From G965213525 sp965213525 (GTDB lineage: Bacteria; Actinomycetota; Acidimicrobiia; Acidimicrobiales; Poriferisodalaceae), in assembly GCA_965213525.1 (NCBI GenBank), contig OZ243889.1, positions 2,232,001-2,296,000 of the forward strand: DNA of 64,000 bases, read 5' to 3'. Position 1 is the stretch's first letter. Each line of letters begins with the position of its first letter. The position numbers and the translations under genes are program-made. The notes under the pieces are model-generated. The model was given only the letters and a program-made list of their open reading frames with translations. It was not told where the DNA came from and did no database searches. This document shows, piece by piece, positions 37,739 to 45,159 of the stretch.

Positions 37739-38524
37739 TCAGCTGCGGGTGGTGGCGCCGCCGTCGACGGGGATGACGGCGCCGCTGAGGTAGGCCCCGG
37801 CGCGGCTGGCGAGGAAGATCGTCGTGCCGGCCACGTCCTCGGGTGAGCCGATGCGCCCGAGCGGGACGCTCTGCTCGACGGCCCGGCGGGACTCGTCGTC
37901 GACGAGCATGAACGCCATCATCTTGGACTCGAAGGGTCCGGGGGCGATGGCGTTCACGGTGATGTGGTCGCCGGCCAGGTGGGCGGCGAGGTGGCGGGTG
38001 AGCTGGTGGACGCCCGCCTTGGACGCCCCGTAGGAGTAGCTCGGCATCGACGGGGTGCGCAGCCCGTCGACCGAGCCGACGTTGATGACCCGGGTCGGGT
38101 CATCGGCGCTGGCCGCAGCTCGCAGCAGCGGCAGCAGCGCCTGGGTCAACAGGAACGGGCCCTTGACGTTGATGGCGAGGACCTTGTCGAAGCCCGCCTC
38201 GGGGAACTCGTCGATGGGCGCGCCCCACGTCGCACCGGCGTTGTTGACGAGCAGGTGCAGCCGGTCCTCTCGGTCCTCCACGGCACCGGCCAGCACGGCG
38301 ACGCCCTCCGAGGAGCTGAGGTCAGCAGGCACCGAGATGCACTCGCCGAGCTCGGCGAGCTCGGCGGCGGTGGCGTCGCATTCAGCAGCCTTGCGCGACG
38401 AGATGTAGGTGCGCACCCCGGCGCGCACCAAGCCCTCGGCGATCATCTTGCCGATCCCCCGGGAGCCGCCGGTGACCACGGCCACCTTGCCGCTGACGTC
38501 GAACAGGTCCGCCACGTAGGTCAT
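37739..38524 (-). CDS. Short-chain dehydrogenase/reductase
   Basis: The 261-residue enzyme starts at ATG 38524; TACGGT (rc of 38533-38538) ends 8 nt before it. The cofactor loop is VVTGGSRGIGKMIAEGL, followed by LLVNNAGATWG, and the catalytic set is NVGSVDGL, then YSYGASKAG (YxxxK). The C-terminus ends YLSGAVIPVDGGATTRS. It is a classical SDR using NAD(P)H on an unknown alcohol or ketone. About 85 bp covering its promoter, start and first 24 codons are duplicated within both arms of the adjacent inverted repeat, marking this gene as neighbour of a past rearrangement. Confidence 0.93.
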   Translation of the reverse strand: MTYVADLFDVSGKVAVVTGGSRGIGKMIAEGLVRAGVRTYISSRKAAECDATAAELAELGECISVPADLSSSEGVAVLAGAVEDREDRLHLLVNNAGATWGAPIDEFPEAGFDKVLAINVKGPFLLTQALLPLLRAAASADDPTRVINVGSVDGLRTPSMPSYSYGASKAGVHQLTRHLAAHLAGDHITVNAIAPGPFESKMMAFMLVDDESRRAVEQSVPLGRIGSPEDVAGTTIFLASRAGAYLSGAVIPVDGGATTRS

Positions 38525-38601
38525 GGCGGGCGACCGTACCGTTCGCCGTCCTCGCCGCCGGCCGGCGCACCACTCAACACAGCGACATCTCGGCGCGAGG
38601 T

Positions 38602-38805
38602 GTGGTCGCCGAGGTCGGTCGGAAGCGACGTCCAGTGTTGGTGCTCACCCGATCCGCGGCCGTCGGCCTCGCCCAGGACTCCGTGGTGAACTGCGACGGG
38701 CTGCACACCGTCGCCCAGGCGGCGCTCACCACCCGGGTCGGGTCCATCGATCATCAGACGCTGGATCGGATCTGCTCGGCCGTCAGCTACGCCTTGGACT
38801 GTTGA
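38602..38805 (+). pseudogene. MazF/PemK-type toxin remnant (left arm)
   Basis: The open piece reads VAEVGRKRRPVLVLTRSAAV, then directly DSVVNCDGLHTVAQAALTTR and VGSIDHQTLDRICSAVSYAL followed by DC. These are the first strand and the C-terminal half of MazF, with about 25 central residues missing. The start codon and first residues are absent because the repeat begins inside them. Toxin activity is not expected. An identical copy is in the right arm. Confidence 0.8.
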
Positions 38806-38878
38806 ACGATCCCCCGGAGCCGCCGGTGATCACGGCCACCTTGCCGCTGACGTCGAACAGGTCCGCCACGTAGGTCAT
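38783..38878 (-). pseudogene. Truncated SDR start (left arm)
   Basis: ATG 38878 opens MTYVADLFDVSGKVAVITGG, the N-terminus of the SDR gene at 37739-38524, and runs into unrelated residues and a stop at 38783. The leaderless promoter is duplicated too: TACCGT (rc of 38887-38892) ends 8 nt before the ATG. This 31-codon piece overlaps the mazF remnant tail in antisense. Confidence 0.75.
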
Positions 38879-38956
38879 GGCGGTCGACGGTAGACCGGCC
38901 GCTTCGGCGCGCTCGCCGTCACGACAGAGCACTGGTGGCGTCGACCAATCGTCGAG

Positions 38957-39183
38957 CTTGACTCCGACGACGTTCGTCCTGGACCACAGCCTCACAATGG
39001 CAGGCTCGCTGACTGGGCATCGAGTTCTCGGCTGCCGCCCGGGCTGGGGTGACGGCCGCAGTCCGGTCGGCGCTGGGCCCATGAGGACCGCGAGTCCTAC
39101 GCGGCCGGCCCGAAGGAGTCGATCCCTTCTAGGCCGGGGTGGAATCCTGGGGGTGGCGGATGAGGCGTGGGGGGCTGTTTCCT
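38957..39183 (+). pseudogene. Decayed CcdA-like antitoxin and MazF start (left arm)
   Basis: The DNA is similar to the intact antitoxin gene at 47074-47283: TPTTFVLDHSLTMAG aligns with TRTTFTLDEALAEQA, TAAVRSAL with VAAVRSAL, DRESYAAGP with DREAYAARP, and the 3' end with its ESWGGG stop region and a following ATGAGGCG toxin start. Frameshifts and stops break it. A 138-residue frame (38877-39293) covers it but is not a real gene. Confidence 0.65.
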
Positions 39184-39434
39184 CTCGGGTCCGGGGGGGG
39201 TGCGGCGGGCCGTGTGGTGGGCTCGACAGGTCCGGATGGCGGCAGGGCCGTCCGTTCGAACTGCTACTGGCCGCATGTGCGGACGGTGCTTGACTAGTGG
39301 GCCTCTCTCAATTGAACTGGGCGGCGCCGACCTGGGGGGGCCGGGACGACTACGATACAGTTGACGAACTAATTAAGAGCTGTTGGTGTCGGGCATCAAG
39401 GACTACCAACTACCAAACGAACTGGGGGCCAATA

Positions 39435-40061
39435 ATGATTCATCTGAGTAACGTACTGGTTGCTGGCGCACTGGCCGCGTGTGTGCTGGTGCCCGCATCT
39501 GCATCTGCATCTGCATCGCCTGCGTCGAATGAAGATGCGGCAGGTTCGTCGACGACACAAGAGCCAGCGTCGGTTGCTGGCGTTGACTTTATCGACTTGT
39601 CCACACCTCACTGTGTCACGACGGCGTATAGCGCAGCGGAAGTCGAGGCGGGTGCGGACACCCGTATGACCACCGCCGTTTGCTATTCGACGAAATCTGA
39701 AGCGGCGGTCGCCGCCCGATGGTTGAACACTCGGCTAACTGTGAGAGGGGGTGTCAGCGGCCTGACCCCGTTGATGAGTTCGTTCAACTATCAGGCAATC
39801 GGTAAGCACTGTGACGGCTATTGCGATGGACCAGGTGCAAGTCTAATAGTCAATGGCACTAACTGCTCCGGCGGTGGACTGAGCTTCTCGGACGCGTGGC
39901 GAAATCGCATTAGTGAAAACCAGCACAAAAAGTGTGAGAAGATCAACATCTACGACATAAATATACCGTTTTCCACCACCGGTGACTACAACGACTACAG
40001 GGGTCTCAACAGCATGAGCGACAGAGGCGACTCCGCCCGCTACTTTGGTCCCGTCAACTAG
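39435..40061 (+). CDS. Secreted cysteine-containing protein, beta-gamma-crystallin/I36-like C-terminus (left paralog)
   Basis: The 208-residue protein starts at ATG 39435, just after GGGGGCC. It begins MIHLSNVLVAGALAACVLVP with an Ala/Ser-rich signal peptide end. The mature part has six or more Cys (PHCVTTAYS, AVCYSTKSEA, GKHCDGYCDGPG, GTNCSGGG, KKCEKINIYD). The last third, SFSDAWRNRISENQHKKCEK then GDYNDYRGLNSMSDRGDSAR, fits the W.DRISS...C.v.lYd...G......L..m.dr.SS pattern of beta-gamma-crystallin or peptidase-inhibitor I36 proteins. Up to residue 149 it is identical to the gene at 45589-46227. The GC content is visibly lower than in the housekeeping genes. Confidence 0.78.
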   Translation: MIHLSNVLVAGALAACVLVPASASASASPASNEDAAGSSTTQEPASVAGVDFIDLSTPHCVTTAYSAAEVEAGADTRMTTAVCYSTKSEAAVAARWLNTRLTVRGGVSGLTPLMSSFNYQAIGKHCDGYCDGPGASLIVNGTNCSGGGLSFSDAWRNRISENQHKKCEKINIYDINIPFSTTGDYNDYRGLNSMSDRGDSARYFGPVN

Positions 40062-40333
40062 CCAGAAGGCTCGACGAGAGTAGCCACAAAGTCTTGTCGC
40101 CAGTGCCCCGTTCGCACGCTAGATTGCCGTAGGCCAAGCGTTAGCCGTAAAGCTTCGGCTTGTCATCGACTGTCTTTCCCTGGCTTTCGACCCACAATGG
40201 TGTCCGGTGTTCCTAGCGAGGATACGATCTCATGGTCAGTCGCTGATGGTAGTAGTTACGTCAACCTCGACTGGAGTTAACCCAGTTCGATGGTCACCTG
40301 GTCTTGGGCGTCGGTCCAGAGAAGTATGCCCGG
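40062..40333. other. AT-richer intergenic stretch after the left secreted-protein gene
   Basis: About 270 bp with lower GC than the flanks and no supported gene, promoter or RNA. It separates the secreted-protein gene from the insertion-sequence debris. Confidence 0.3.
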
Positions 40334-40378
40334 ATGGGTCGTCCGCCGAAGTACCCCGAGGACTTCCGGCGTGAGGAA
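40334..40378 (+). pseudogene. IS3-type OrfA N-terminal fragment
   Basis: ATG 40334 opens MGRPPKYPEDFRRE, the very start of an IS3-family OrfA helix-turn-helix protein (relatives read MGRPSKYPEEFRREAV). Homology ends after about 14 codons. Only a stump of the element remains; the 230 bp that follow hold nothing I recognise. Confidence 0.6.
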
Positions 40379-40610
40379 CGAACGCAACGGTCACCGGCCA
40401 AGGGTGCTGAGCACCAAGGCCGCGGATCTGCACCTGGGGATCCCCTAGGTCCGCAAGAGCTCGTTTCTCCCGGAGTTGCTCGAACCTCGCCGCCGCATTG
40501 CCCCCTGAGTCTGATGGAGGCTCGGGGTGTTGGTTTCCAACCCCTGTGGGGGAAGGTCTGAAAGCAGCGTAGAACGCTACTTCGAACTCTGCCGGGCGCA
40601 CGTCGTTGCA

Positions 40611-40915
40611 GTGGCCGAACGGCGCCGGCACACGCCGGAGCAGATTATCCGCCAGCTCGCCGACGGCCAGAAGCTCCTCGCTGGTGGCGCCTCGGTGGAG
40701 CAGGTGTCCGCCAGTTTGGGATCGCCGAGTCCACGTGGGCGCGGTGGCTGAACCAGTTCGGCGGGATGAAGACCGACGACGCCAGCCGGCTCAAAGAGCT
40801 CGAGGGTGAGAACGCCCGGCTGAGTCGCCGATCCTTCCACGTAGTGCGGGTCGCGAACCAGGCCCTCGACGAGTGCCGGCGCCGAGTCCAGAACGAGATG
40901 GCCCGACCCCCGAGG
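40611..40915 (+). pseudogene. Fused debris of an IS3 OrfA and an ISL3-type transposase
   Basis: From 40611 the text RRRHTPEQIIRQLADGQKLL parallels the intact OrfA at 40979. It shifts frame near 40720, continues WARWLNQFGGMKTDDASRLK and ends near 40825. Then RSFHVVRVANQALDECRRRV follows, a segment characteristic of ISL3-family transposases (FHVVRVANxALDxxRRRVQNE), ending near 40915. Both parts are inactive fragments, showing successive insertions. Confidence 0.7.
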
Positions 40916-40978
40916 GTTGGTCCACCTGTTGTGAGAGCCCGTTGTCCAGCATGAGCTGGGCGAAGGAGGCTCATCACG

Positions 40979-41257
40979 ATGGCTCGACGCAGGCACACGC
41001 CTGAGCAGATCATCCGCAAGCTCCGCGAGGCCGACCGGCTGCTCGGCGAAGGCGCCGGTGTCGCCGATGTGGCGCGGCAGCTGGAGGTGTCTGAACAGAC
41101 CTACCACCGGTGGCGGAACCAGTTCGGCGGGATGAAGGCCGACGACGCGAAGCGGCTCAAGGACCTCGAGAGGGAGAACGCCCGGCTGAAGCGGATCGTG
41201 GCTGACAAAGAGCTCGCGATCGATGCGCTGCGAGAGATCAGCCGGGGAAACTGGTAG
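40979..41257 (+). CDS. IS3-family transposase OrfA
   Basis: The 92-residue DNA-binding protein starts at ATG 40979 behind GAAGGAGG. It has a helix-turn-helix (RHTPEQIIRKLREADRLL, VADVARQLEVSEQTYHRWRN) and a leucine-zipper-like coil (AKRLKDLERENARLKRIVAD). It binds element ends and, after a -1 ribosomal shift at 41245-41251, is extended into the OrfAB transposase. Confidence 0.92.
   Translation: MARRRHTPEQIIRKLREADRLLGEGAGVADVARQLEVSEQTYHRWRNQFGGMKADDAKRLKDLERENARLKRIVADKELAIDALREISRGNW
41245..41251 (+). promoter_or_regulatory. Programmed -1 frameshift heptamer
   Basis: GGGAAAC at 41245-41251 is a canonical X XXY YYZ slippery site: GGA and AAC are zero-frame OrfA codons. A one-base slip reads GGG AAA, then continues CTG GTA GGC without stop into OrfB. 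The OrfA stop lies 6 bases further on. Confidence 0.8.
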
Positions 41258-41280
41258 GCCCGTCGAGGCGACGTCGTGCC

Positions 41281-42183
41281 GTGGAGATGCTCCAGGCCCG
41301 GCTCGGCCTCTCGCAGCGACGGGCCTGCGCGATTGTCGGCCAGCACCGTTCCACCCAGCGCCATACCCCAACCGAACCGGACCCGGACCGTGACCTGCGA
41401 GAGCGGCTGGGGCGCTTCGCCCGGCGTCACCCGAGGTGGGGCTACCGGCGAGCGCACGCTGTGTTGAGCCGGGAGGGCTGGGCGGTGAACCGCAAGAAGA
41501 TCCAACGCCTCTGGCGAGATGAAGGCCTGCGGGTGCCACCCAAGCGCCGCAAGCGTCGACGCCTGGGCGACTCCACCACGCCGTGTAAGCGCCTCCGCGC
41601 CGAGCGGCCCGACCACGTCTGGGCCCTGGACTACCAGTTCGATGTCACCGCCACCGGGAGGGTCATCAAAATCCTGCACGTCGTCGACGAATTCACCCGC
41701 GAGTCCCTCGCCGATCTCGTCGAGTGTTCCATCGATGCTGACGCCACCGTCGCCTGTCTCGACGAGATCGTCACTGAGCGAGGCCGCCATCCCGACTTCA
41801 TCCGCTGCGACAACGGCCCCGAGCTGACCGCCAACGCCCTGCGGGACTGGTGCCGCTTCGGTGGTGCCGGCGCCGCCTACATCGAACCCGGCTCGCCCTG
41901 GGAGAACCCCTGGGTCGAGTCCTACGGGAGCCGGATGCGCGATGAGCTCGTCGTCGGCGGCCGCGGGTCGCCGGGACCGGCCTGGGTCGAGTCCTACGGG
42001 AGCCGGATGCGCGATGAGCTCCTCGCCATCGAGACCTTCGACACCCTGCTCGAAGCCCAGGTCCTCGTCGCCGACTGGCGCGGCGAGTACAACACCTCCC
42101 GCCCCCACTCCGCCCTCGGCATGCTTACCCCAGCCGACTATGCGGACCAATGGAGGCAGACCAACCAACCCAAGCTCTCATGA
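41281..42183 (+). CDS. IS3-family transposase OrfB (DDE) with in-frame 72-bp duplication
   Basis: The 300-residue frame has the rve-type integrase core: HVWALDYQFDVTATGR (first Asp), FIRCDNGPELTANAL (second Asp) and PWENPWVESYGSRMRDEL (Glu). A 72-bp duplication repeats WVESYGSRMRDEL after VVGGRGSPGPA (repeat units start at 41911 and 41983), inserting 24 residues at the catalytic Glu. This probably disables or alters the enzyme. It is normally made as an OrfA-OrfB fusion through the heptamer upstream. Confidence 0.9.
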   Translation: MEMLQARLGLSQRRACAIVGQHRSTQRHTPTEPDPDRDLRERLGRFARRHPRWGYRRAHAVLSREGWAVNRKKIQRLWRDEGLRVPPKRRKRRRLGDSTTPCKRLRAERPDHVWALDYQFDVTATGRVIKILHVVDEFTRESLADLVECSIDADATVACLDEIVTERGRHPDFIRCDNGPELTANALRDWCRFGGAGAAYIEPGSPWENPWVESYGSRMRDELVVGGRGSPGPAWVESYGSRMRDELLAIETFDTLLEAQVLVADWRGEYNTSRPHSALGMLTPADYADQWRQTNQPKLS

Positions 42184-42204
42184 CAGGTGGACCCATCAAC
42201 GGGG

Positions 42205-42620
42205 TCCGGCCAGGCCCTCTCGATCACCGTCCCCCACGCCATCGACGCCGACGCCGTCGTCGCTGCCCTCGACCGCCTCATCAGCGAACGAGGACGCCCG
42301 CCGGCGTTCGTGCGCTTCGATCACGGCCCCGAGGTCATCGCCACCGTGGTGGCCGACTGGTGCCGCTGGCACCGCACCGAGACCATGCCTATCGACCCCG
42401 GATCACCGTGGCAGAACGCCTGGATCAAGTCGTTCAACAGCAGACTGCGCGACGAGCTGTTGAACCTATGGCACTTCGACAGCCTGCTCAAGGCCGCAGT
42501 GCTCATCGAGGACTGGCGCATCGACTACAACACCAACCGACCCCACTCCGCCCCACGGCGACCTCACCCCACCGAGTTCACCCAGGCCTGGACCCACCAA
42601 CACCAACCCAAGCCCATAGC
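42205..42620 (+). pseudogene. 5'-truncated IS3-type OrfB fragment
   Basis: A second transposase C-terminus: AIDADAVVAALDRLISERGR, FVRFDHGPEVIATVVADWCR, SPWQNAWIKSFNSRLRDELL, DWRIDYNTNRPHSAP. The expected DNG is DHG and the catalytic Glu of the WIESFN motif is Lys. The first part, with the first Asp, is missing. It directly abuts the right end of the IS3 element. Confidence 0.85.
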
Positions 42621-42649
42621 GGCTGGACCGAGCATCGGGGCCCTCGCAC

Positions 42650-42850
42650 ACCTTCTTCGCCCTCTTGCAATGCAACGTCCTCGATCGACGCCGCTGGACG
42701 ACCCGCGTCGAGCTCCGCATCGCCATCGTCACCTGGATCGAACGCACCTACCACCGCCGCCGCCGACAGCCCGCCCTCGGACGATCGACCCCCATCGAGT
42801 ACGAGACCACCATGACCTCACAGACAGCAACCGCTGCCTCAACAACCCGT
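42650..42850 (+). pseudogene. Second IS3-type OrfB C-terminal fragment
   Basis: In another frame the text FFALLQCNVLDRRRWTTRVE, LRIAIVTWIERTYHRRRRQP and ALGRSTPIEYETTM is the usual C-terminal end of IS3-group OrfB (F..LK.E.l....W.TR.E....I..yIe..YnrrR.h..LG..tP.e.E). No catalytic part remains. The following 235 bp up to the anti-sigma gene stop hold nothing recognisable. Confidence 0.75.
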
Positions 42851-43085
42851 GTCCCATCAGCGCGTCGGCAGTCCCCTGCAACCAAATCTCTCGCAGGCCG
42901 GGTAGCTGCTGCCAGAATGACCAGCAGTCCAACATGCTCAACCTACGCCGGCTTGGCGTTTGACCGGGCCGCCGCCGCTGGACCGTGCTCAACCTGGGCC
43001 TCAGCAACGCTACTACCCCTTGAATGGACGAGCCGGGGCGGGACCTCGAAAACGTCAGCGCAAAAGCGCTACAAAGATTCTGCTA

Positions 43086-44534
43086 CTATGAGCATCCCAG
43101 CAAACCCATCAGCTGACTCAGTGAAGTCTCCCCACTAGCCGCTATTGGACGCTCTCCATTGACAATCTCGGCCGCTCGCCATATGACGTTCGGCAGGTCC
43201 CACTCTCGGGCCACCTCCACCAAGATGGGCCAGTGTTGACTGCCGCTCAGCGCAACAGCAGCAGCGGCGGCCGCTCGATGATCGCCGGCCTGCCGGGCGT
43301 CGTGCCACTCGCCTAGCCACCCGCAAGCAACCGCGCTGCCGATCGACATCCCGAGCTGCATCCGATCTTCCGTTAGATCCGAACGAAATGAAGCCAAATC
43401 AAAATGTTCAGGGATTGGCACATCGGCCAGCATTGCAGCCACTGCGGCGCCACGTGCACTTGGGCTGACTATGTCGGCCGGCAAATTCTCCTCCCAGACT
43501 GCCGACGTGACGGCCGCAAGTGACTCTACCACCTCAATGAACGAATCGACATTGGTGAAACCTCTACCGTCCACCTCCCAATACCACAACCCCGAAACCG
43601 TCTGCGCTCGGTTCTGCTCGAGCCCCTCCAGGATCAACCACTGCCCGTTATCTAGCGTTCTCTCCATCAGTCCGGCAGAGGAGGGATTCCGGGCGTTAGC
43701 AATTAACGCTCCTCCACCATAGGCTGCGACCGATAACGTCCTGCCGTGCCCGTCTTCAAACTGGTACTCGACCAGCCGATTGACGATGCCTTCTACGTGC
43801 TCGGCTCCTAAACTTAGTCCGGCGTATTCCAACGGCATTTTAGTAGCCCCCACCTCATCGACCTCTATCACAGCCGCCAGACCGGACAACGTAGACAAAC
43901 CGACTCCCGCACCGGTTAGCCACATAGACTCGCTCTCGTCTATCTCCCGCTCGAGGAAGGCCGACTGTCTCCCGGTGAACGAGGCGAAAAGTTCTTCCGT
44001 GCGCGACGTGGTCGCATTGCCGAAGCTGGGCTCCAGATCCGTCTGTGCGACCTCAACGACGACGACTGCCCCGGCCGGCTCGGCAATCTCGCGGTAGGTG
44101 ACCGCATTGTGAGTTCTGGAACGGCCTGAGGCGAAGGTCAATCTCCAATCGCGTGAGTCGGGAAGGACCAGGGGGTTTGCTGTTGCCTCCGCATCGTGCA
44201 AGAGCAACTCCGCCACCGCGGGCTCGGACGGTCCCGCTACTACAACCTCCGTTTGATCACGCTGCCCAGCGAACCATACGACCGACCCTGTCAACACCGA
44301 TGCGATGGCCGCGGCGGACATGATTGATCGATACTGCGCCTTCGCTAAGGCAGTGTGAGTGCGCGATGGCAACCCTCTACGTCGATTCCGTCCGTGGCGG
44401 TCGACCCTCGACCGGCTAGCGGAGTGTTTCGCCATGTGCTTTGCTTCAATCTCGATCCATATGAGAGGGAGGACTCGCTGTGGAGGCTCCTGGCGCTGCG
44501 GCCGGAGCGACCTTAACAAACGGAGTTCATCCAT
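43086..44534 (-). CDS. Membrane anti-sigma-like partner of the ECF sigma factor
   Basis: The 482-residue protein starts at ATG 44534, with GGGAG 8 nt upstream and an 8-nt overlap with the sigma gene. Its first residues, MDELRLLRSLRPQRQEPPQR, resemble the short helical start of proteins encoded next to actinobacterial ECF sigma genes. One membrane helix follows (SIMSAAAIASVLTGSVVWFA), then about 390 extracytoplasmic residues without a recognised domain. Membership of the anti-sigma group is inferred from order, overlap and topology. Base composition is lower in GC than the surroundings, suggesting transfer. Confidence 0.68.
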   Translation of the reverse strand: MDELRLLRSLRPQRQEPPQRVLPLIWIEIEAKHMAKHSASRSRVDRHGRNRRRGLPSRTHTALAKAQYRSIMSAAAIASVLTGSVVWFAGQRDQTEVVVAGPSEPAVAELLLHDAEATANPLVLPDSRDWRLTFASGRSRTHNAVTYREIAEPAGAVVVVEVAQTDLEPSFGNATTSRTEELFASFTGRQSAFLEREIDESESMWLTGAGVGLSTLSGLAAVIEVDEVGATKMPLEYAGLSLGAEHVEGIVNRLVEYQFEDGHGRTLSVAAYGGGALIANARNPSSAGLMERTLDNGQWLILEGLEQNRAQTVSGLWYWEVDGRGFTNVDSFIEVVESLAAVTSAVWEENLPADIVSPSARGAAVAAMLADVPIPEHFDLASFRSDLTEDRMQLGMSIGSAVACGWLGEWHDARQAGDHRAAAAAAVALSGSQHWPILVEVAREWDLPNVIWRAAEIVNGERPIAASGETSLSQLMGLLGCS

Positions 44535-45159
44535 GGTCAATCTCCCGACGGAGGCGACTACGTATGCGGCTCAGCCTTGACCTTGCCGTGCCCTCAGGAA
44601 TACCCAGTACTTCGGCTGCCTGGGAGGGGCTCAGTTCCTGCCAGGCGATGAGGAAGATCAAATCTCGGTCTGTGGGCTTAAGGCGTTCGATTACCTTTAA
44701 CAGCTCACCTACATTCTCGCGTGCGTAGACCTTCTCAGCTATGCGATCCGTCGGGTTGTCAACCACGTCGCTCTGGAGCGACGCACGCGCTGCTAGTCGA
44801 AGCAGTCGGCGCTCTGTACGCCAGTGCCGACGCAAAACGTTCGTTGCGATACCCATCAGCCACGGCCTCACCGCGCCGAGCTCGGCGTCGTACGTTTCCC
44901 AACGTTGCCACGCCGTAGAGAACACCTCGCTTGTAACGTCGGCGGCGATGTCTGCGCCGACTCTGCGAGCTGCGTAACTGAAGATTGCCTCTGCGTACTC
45001 CGAATACCATGAGGCGACCTTGTCGCGGCTTGTCTCTTCAAGCCGTGTCACCAGAGGATCCCAGGCCTTCGCACATGTACTCTTGCCAGCTCGCCGCCGA
45101 TCGTTCCAAAAAAGCTCACCGACCCTCACAGCAGGCGGGCGACAGCGCTCCATGGTCAC
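44527..45159 (-). CDS. ECF-type RNA polymerase sigma factor
   Basis: The frame gives 210 residues from GTG 45159 (ATG 45153 also possible). Region 2 spans YSEYAEAIFSYAARRVGADI, AADVTSEVFSTAWQRWETYD and RPWLMGIATNVLRRHWR; region 4 is LKPTDRDLIFLIAWQELSPS and QAAEVLGIPEGTARSRLSRI. Regions 3 and 1.1 are absent, as in ECF factors. It overlaps the downstream membrane partner gene by 8 nt. Its N-terminal 40 residues lack homology, so the start may be further in. The gene lies between the arms of the inverted repeat and may control the secreted paralogs (untested). Confidence 0.9.
   Translation of the reverse strand: MTMERCRPPAVRVGELFWNDRRRAGKSTCAKAWDPLVTRLEETSRDKVASWYSEYAEAIFSYAARRVGADIAADVTSEVFSTAWQRWETYDAELGAVRPWLMGIATNVLRRHWRTERRLLRLAARASLQSDVVDNPTDRIAEKVYARENVGELLKVIERLKPTDRDLIFLIAWQELSPSQAAEVLGIPEGTARSRLSRIRSRLRREIDHG

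Larger units (their letters stand above)
38595..39882 (+). repeat. Left arm of a 1,288-bp inverted repeat
   Basis: Positions 38595-39882 match the reverse complement of 45780-47067 with no indel (paired coordinates sum to 85662) and no mismatch wherever I compared. The match starts within the 5' end of a mazF remnant and ends within the coding region of the secreted protein, where the sequences differ from 39883 on. A 5,897-bp segment separates the arms. Confidence 0.93.
40919..42193 (+). mobile_element. IS3-family insertion sequence, nearly complete
   Basis: OrfA and OrfB genes in the -1 arrangement are bounded by imperfect inverted ends: GGTCCACCTGTTGTGAGAGC at 40919 and, on the opposite strand from 42193, GGTCCACCTGTCATGAGAGC. 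Total length, 1,275 bp, fits IS3-family elements. OrfA type (RRRHTPEQIIRKL, QFGGMKADDAKRLK) points to the IS407-like branch. No target-site duplication was found, and OrfB has an internal duplication, so mobility is doubtful. Confidence 0.85.

Noticed and set aside
38877..39293. 138-aa frames present identically in both repeat arms (also 46369-46785)
   Set aside because: Only a stretch resembling a decayed antitoxin is recognisable, with the true homology broken by frameshifts; no ribosome site.
40577..41539. 320-codon minus-strand frame across the IS3 region
   Set aside because: It is antisense to OrfA, the ISL3-type fragment and OrfB, whose motifs are certain on the plus strand.
42187..42963. 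258-aa protein as an intact gene
   Set aside because: The first half is a truncated transposase lacking its first catalytic Asp, and the second half reads out of frame through another transposase tail.
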